Assembly (NCBI GenBank): GCA_902771155.1
Contig: CACXVS010000016.1
Location: 1 to 56,680, forward strand
DNA from: an uncultured Prevotellaceae bacterium
GTDB taxonomy: Bacteria > Bacteroidota > Bacteroidia > Bacteroidales > Bacteroidaceae
DNA: 56,680 nucleotides
Reading direction: 5' to 3'
The translations under genes were made by a program, and so were the position numbers. A model generated the notes under the pieces. It saw only the letters and a list, made by a program, of their open reading frames with translations, searched no databases and was not told the DNA's origin. Shown here piece by piece: positions 53,625 to 56,680 of the stretch (position 1 is the first letter of the stretch; the number at the start of each line of letters is the position of its first letter).

Positions 53625-53656
53625 TTGGTGGTTTCATAAAAAGTGTGTACCTTTGC
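53625..53656 (+). promoter_or_regulatory. Promoter of tRNA-Pro
   Basis: TTG (53625-53627), 20 nt, TACCTTTGC (53648-53656), 45 nt before the mature tRNA. Confidence 0.75.
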
Positions 53657-53701
53657 ACCCGCATTCGACAAAACAAGCGTCGGTGCCAAGCGAAAAGTGT
53701 T

Positions 53702-53774
53702 CGGGATTTAGCGCAGTTGGTAGCGCACACGTCTGGGGGGCGCGAGGTCGCTGGTTCGAGTCCAGTAATCCCGA
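53702..53774 (+). tRNA. tRNA-Pro (anticodon GGG)
   Basis: 73 nt. Acceptor CGGGATT pairs with AATCCCG, D-arm GCGC/GCGC, anticodon stem CACGT/GCGCG with loop CTGGGGG (anticodon GGG), T-arm GCTGG/CCAGT, discriminator A. CCA is not encoded. The second anticodon-stem pair is A-C (positions 28 and 42), a mismatch. Its own promoter lies upstream and a terminator downstream. Confidence 0.95.
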
Positions 53775-53782
53775 CGAAAGAT

Positions 53783-53821
53783 AATCCAAACTGCTGAAAA
53801 GTGGTTTGGATTTCTTTTTTT
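53783..53821 (+). terminator. Terminator of tRNA-Pro
   Basis: A 9-bp stem AATCCAAAC / GTTTGGATT followed by TCTTTTTTT. Confidence 0.88.
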
Positions 53822-53853
53822 GCTTGTTTTTTGAAACATAAAAAGAAGCAAGA

Positions 53854-55893
53854 ATGATAGTCTGTATCGCAGAGAAGCCGAGTGTGGCGCGAGATATTGC
53901 GCGCATCCTGGGGGCTACCAGTTCCCACGACGGCTATATGGAAGGCAACGGTTACCAGGTGACGTGGACCTTCGGTCACCTGTGCACCCTCAAGGAACCT
54001 GGCGACTATACCCCCGCCTGGAAGCCCTGGGCACTCACCCAGTTGCCCATGGTGCCTCAGCGCTTCGGCATCAAACTGATCGACGACGGTGGCATCAAGA
54101 AGCAGTTTGCCATCATCGAGAGCCTCATGCAGAAGGCCGACGGCATCGTCAACTGTGGCGACGCTGGTCAGGAGGGTGAACTCATCCAGCGCTGGGTGAT
54201 GCAGAAGGCACAGGCCACGTGCCCCGTCAAGCGCCTCTGGATCTCGTCGATGACCGACGAGGCCATCCGCGAGGGCTTTGCCAACCTCAAGGATCAGCAA
54301 GACTATCAGCCCCTCTACCTCGCTGGTCTCTCACGTGCCATCGGCGACTGGCTCTTGGGCATGAACGCCACGCGCCTCTACACGCTGAAGTACGGTCAGA
54401 ACCGCCAGGTGCTCTCCATCGGACGTGTGCAGACCCCCACCCTCGCCCTCATCGTGAACCGCCAGAAGGAGATCGAGAACTTCAAGCCCGAGCCCTACTG
54501 GGTATTGGCCACCGTCTATCGCGATACCACATTCACCGCTACTCAAGGAAAATTCACCTCGAAAGAAGAGGGTGAGAAGGCCTTTGAGACCATCGAGGGC
54601 AAGCCCTTCACGGTGACCAAGGTCGAGAAGAAGGAAGGCAAGGAACAGCCGCCCCAGCTCTACGACCTCACGTCGCTACAGGTGGACTGCAACCGCAAGT
54701 ACGGTTTCTCAGCCGAACAGACGCTCAACCTCATCCAGGCGATCTACGAGAAGAAATACACCACCTACCCCCGTGTGGATACCCAGTACCTCTCCGACGA
54801 CATCTACCCCAAGTGCCCACAGACGCTCAACGGCCTTTACCAGTATAAGGTTGGCAACGAGGCCCCCTACGCTGAGTTCATCAAGCCCATTGGCGGCAAG
54901 GCCCTGAAGAAGTCAAAGCGCGTGTTCGACACCTCGAAGGTCACCGACCACCACGCCATCATCCCCACGGGTGTCGTGCCCACCAATCTGCTCGACAACG
55001 AGCGCAAGGTGTTCGACCTTGTGGCCCGTCGCTTCATCGCCGTCTTCCTGCCCGACTGCAAGTTCTCCACCACCACCGTCCTTGGCGAGGTCGATAAGAT
55101 AGAGTTCAAGGTCACCGGTAAGGAGATCCTCGACCCAGGTTGGCGAGTGGTGCAAGGCAAGATCCAATCTACCGACGACGACAAGAAGGAAGACGATGGT
55201 GAGCACCTATCGTCTGATGAGGAGCGCACGCTACCCACCTTCGTGAAGGGCGAGTCGGGCGACCACAAGCCCACGCTCACCGAGAAGTGGACCACGCCCC
55301 CACCTTATTATAACGAAGCCTCACTGCTGCGCGCCATGGAGACCGCAGGCAAGTTTGTGGAAGACGAGACGCTGCGCGCCGCCATGAAGGAGAACGGCAT
55401 CGGGCGCCCCTCCTCACGCGCCTCCATCATCGAGACCCTCTTCAAGCGCCACTACATCAAGCGCGAGCGCAAGCGCCTGATTGCCACCCCCACGGGCATC
55501 GAACTCATCGACCTCATCCGGGAGGAGCTCCTGAAGAGTTGTGAGCTCACAGGCATCTGGGAAAAGAAGCTGCGCGACATCGAGCATCAGAAGTACGACG
55601 CCCAACAGTTCATCGAAGAACTCAAGGCCCAGGTGGGCGAGATAGTCCACGATGTTATGGCCGACACCTCCAACCGTCGTGTCACCGTGCTCTCCGATGC
55701 CGACCTCAAAAAGGTGAAATCGCCCAAAGCCACTCCCAAGAAAGTGGCTCCAAAGGCCGTTAAAGGCCCCGAAGGCCAGCCTTGCCCCCTCTGCGGTCAG
55801 GGCACGATCATCAAGGGCAAAACCGCCTACGGCTGCTCCCGCTGGAAAGAGGGTTGCACCTACCGCCTACCATTCACCGACAACAAAGATTAA
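53854..55893 (+). CDS. topB: DNA topoisomerase III (type IA)
   Basis: 679 residues. Toprim domain MIVCIAEKPSVARDIARILG with GDAGQEGELIQRW at 102-114, where bacterial enzymes usually have DxDREGE; the second aspartate is replaced, a variant that I believe also occurs in Bacteroidetes TopB. Catalytic Tyr305 in TYPRVDTQYLSDD. Cap and gate regions include VTDHHAIIPTG and GIGRPSSRASIIETL. The C-terminus is a lysine-rich linker and a zinc finger (CPLCGQGTII then YGCSRWKEGC). Decatenates and resolves recombination intermediates. It is followed after 6 nt by the thioesterase gene. No mobile element surrounds it, so it looks chromosomal rather than conjugative. Confidence 0.95.
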   Translation: MIVCIAEKPSVARDIARILGATSSHDGYMEGNGYQVTWTFGHLCTLKEPGDYTPAWKPWALTQLPMVPQRFGIKLIDDGGIKKQFAIIESLMQKADGIVNCGDAGQEGELIQRWVMQKAQATCPVKRLWISSMTDEAIREGFANLKDQQDYQPLYLAGLSRAIGDWLLGMNATRLYTLKYGQNRQVLSIGRVQTPTLALIVNRQKEIENFKPEPYWVLATVYRDTTFTATQGKFTSKEEGEKAFETIEGKPFTVTKVEKKEGKEQPPQLYDLTSLQVDCNRKYGFSAEQTLNLIQAIYEKKYTTYPRVDTQYLSDDIYPKCPQTLNGLYQYKVGNEAPYAEFIKPIGGKALKKSKRVFDTSKVTDHHAIIPTGVVPTNLLDNERKVFDLVARRFIAVFLPDCKFSTTTVLGEVDKIEFKVTGKEILDPGWRVVQGKIQSTDDDKKEDDGEHLSSDEERTLPTFVKGESGDHKPTLTEKWTTPPPYYNEASLLRAMETAGKFVEDETLRAAMKENGIGRPSSRASIIETLFKRHYIKRERKRLIATPTGIELIDLIREELLKSCELTGIWEKKLRDIEHQKYDAQQFIEELKAQVGEIVHDVMADTSNRRVTVLSDADLKKVKSPKATPKKVAPKAVKGPEGQPCPLCGQGTIIKGKTAYGCSRWKEGCTYRLPFTDNKD

Positions 55894-55899
55894 ACCCAC

Positions 55900-56310
55900 A
55901 TGGACATCAAAGACATTCTCAACAAGACCGACCGCTTTGCTGCCAATGCCGGTTGCCAGATAACCGAAGTAGATGCCTACCACGCCGTAGCCGAGATGAC
56001 GGTCACCAACGCCCACCTCAACGGGGGTAATGTATGTCAGGGTGGCGCCCTGTTCACCCTGGCCGATCTGGCCATTGCAGCCCTCATGAACTACAGCGGG
56101 CAACTCACCTTCGGCATCAGCAACAGCATCATGTTCGTGTCGAGCGCCAAGGAGGGCGACCTCTTGCGCGCCGAGGCCGTCCAGGTATGCAACCACCACA
56201 AGATCCCCTCCGTCGAGGTACGTGTCACCAACCAGACGGGCCAGCTCATCTGCCACGTCACCGGCCTCGGCTACCGCAAAGCAACGTCAATCCCCACCAA
56301 CATAAAGTGA
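55900..56310 (+). CDS. PaaI-like hotdog-fold thioesterase
   Basis: 136 residues of the hotdog fold. The PaaI-type signature HLNGGNVCQGGALFTLADLA contains the conserved HxN and catalytic-helix GG, with SIMFVSSAKEGDLLRAEAV later. Members hydrolyse acyl- or aryl-CoA thioesters; the natural substrate cannot be deduced. It sits 6 nt after topB and is likely cotranscribed. Confidence 0.92.
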   Translation: MDIKDILNKTDRFAANAGCQITEVDAYHAVAEMTVTNAHLNGGNVCQGGALFTLADLAIAALMNYSGQLTFGISNSIMFVSSAKEGDLLRAEAVQVCNHHKIPSVEVRVTNQTGQLICHVTGLGYRKATSIPTNIK

Positions 56311-56344
56311 GGCGATAAGTGAAGGCCATCAAGCTCGTTTGAAT

Positions 56345-56441
56345 CATTCAACTTCTGCCAGGGATAAGGATTAAGGTACCAAACAGACATTCAACCTATG
56401 GCAGGGTTAAGTTAAAAACCATTCAGCTTTTTCTGGGGAAG
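56345..56441 (+). repeat. Three imperfect direct repeats before the right-edge ORF
   Basis: CATTCAACTTCTGCCAGGG (56345-), CATTCAACCTATGGCAGGG (56388-) and CATTCAGCTTTTTCTGGGG (56420-) each end in AAG-type bases, with starts 43 and 32 nt apart. They lie 75 to 170 nt before the helix-turn-helix ORF and may be subterminal transposase sites or operators. The rest of 56311-56515 holds no gene. Confidence 0.55.
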
Positions 56442-56515
56442 TACATTGTCTTGTACTGAAATAGGTTGACTCTCGTAAAGCCTTAAATGTTAAATTATTA
56501 AAGTCATTTAAGATT

Positions 56516-56680
56516 ATGGGAAGAACAAAATTCAGTCGCTCATTGAAGCGCAGTATCTGCATCGAATACATGCAAAGTGGAATGTCACGGAAGGAAATAG
56601 CCTTAAAATACAACCTTCCGAGCGTGGGAACGCTATCCGGATGGATAAATTCCTGCCTAAGTCCTTTGGAAATTCACGAA
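56516..56680 (+). CDS. Partial helix-turn-helix ORF, probable insertion-sequence transposase
   Basis: Fifty-five codons before the window ends. Residues 1-8 are MGRTKFSR; later SGMSRKEIALKYNLPS and VGTLSGWIN form a typical helix-turn-helix of the IS3/IS66-type OrfA class (basic N-terminus, a K-E-I-A helix, then the recognition helix). Terminal inverted repeats are not visible because the element would run past the edge. It could instead be a stand-alone DNA-binding protein. Confidence 0.55.
   Translation, partial: MGRTKFSRSLKRSICIEYMQSGMSRKEIALKYNLPSVGTLSGWINSCLSPLEIHE

Noticed and set aside
53854..55893. Topoisomerase III as a mark of a conjugative element
   Set aside because: No tra, mob, integrase or attachment genes are nearby; the context is tRNA-Pro and a thioesterase, so it is treated as chromosomal.

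Overview
This window is the chromosome of a Bacteroidales bacterium, most likely a gut or rumen Prevotella-type organism. The evidence is SusC/SusD pairs, Bacteroidetes promoters (TTG, about 20 nt, TAnnTTTGC) before many genes, almost no Shine-Dalgarno sequences, type IX secretion (T9SS) components, and short Bacteroidales C-terminal motifs such as GIYIHNGRRVV on secreted proteins. Genes are dense; no stretch over 300 bases lacks a gene.

Layout. 1-8085 (minus): a giant BspA-like leucine-rich-repeat surface protein, running off the left edge, and a C10 cysteine protease. Both end in the same repeated C-terminal module, and the protease copy carries a 142-bp deletion that frameshifts it. 8269-15118: dnaX, then an arabinose locus (MFS sugar transporter plus a lone receiver protein, divergent from a GH51 arabinofuranosidase) and a bile-acid:sodium-symporter-family protein. 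15236-19384 (plus): a small secreted protein, metF, holB, ricT-like PSP1 gene and gldH. 19388-26899 (minus): the purH-mreB-mreC-mreD-mrdA-rodA cell-shape operon and asnA; purH holds only the IMP cyclohydrolase domain. 27047-35548 (minus): a SusC/SusD/lipoprotein/C10-protease locus, probably for peptide or protein use, preceded by a BACON lipoprotein that begins inside the terminator of tRNA-Lys. 35723-42465: AI-2E-family permease, rsmI, a coiled-coil lipoprotein, tadA, birA, pyrH, a DUF4834-like protein, pssA and psd. 42609-47022 (plus): dnaE, trxA and a conserved small protein. 47019-53554 (minus): aroA-porW-porX-tsaE, carrying two T9SS genes. 53702-56310 (plus): tRNA-Pro, topoisomerase III and a PaaI-like thioesterase. 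The right edge enters a helix-turn-helix ORF that looks like the start of an insertion-sequence transposase.

How it fits together. PorX (regulator) and PorW (lipoprotein) belong to the secretion system likely to export CTD-bearing surface proteins such as the LRR protein and the two C10 proteases. SusCD could then import the peptides the proteases release. The most unusual structural signal is a set of short tandem repeats with a period near 8 bp (sometimes 7) at junctions between genes. In the intergenic copies the period moves a TAA or TGA through all three frames. One copy, partly inverted and therefore open, lies inside porW, encodes its lipoprotein signal peptide and fuses it to an upstream cysteine-containing membrane ORF.
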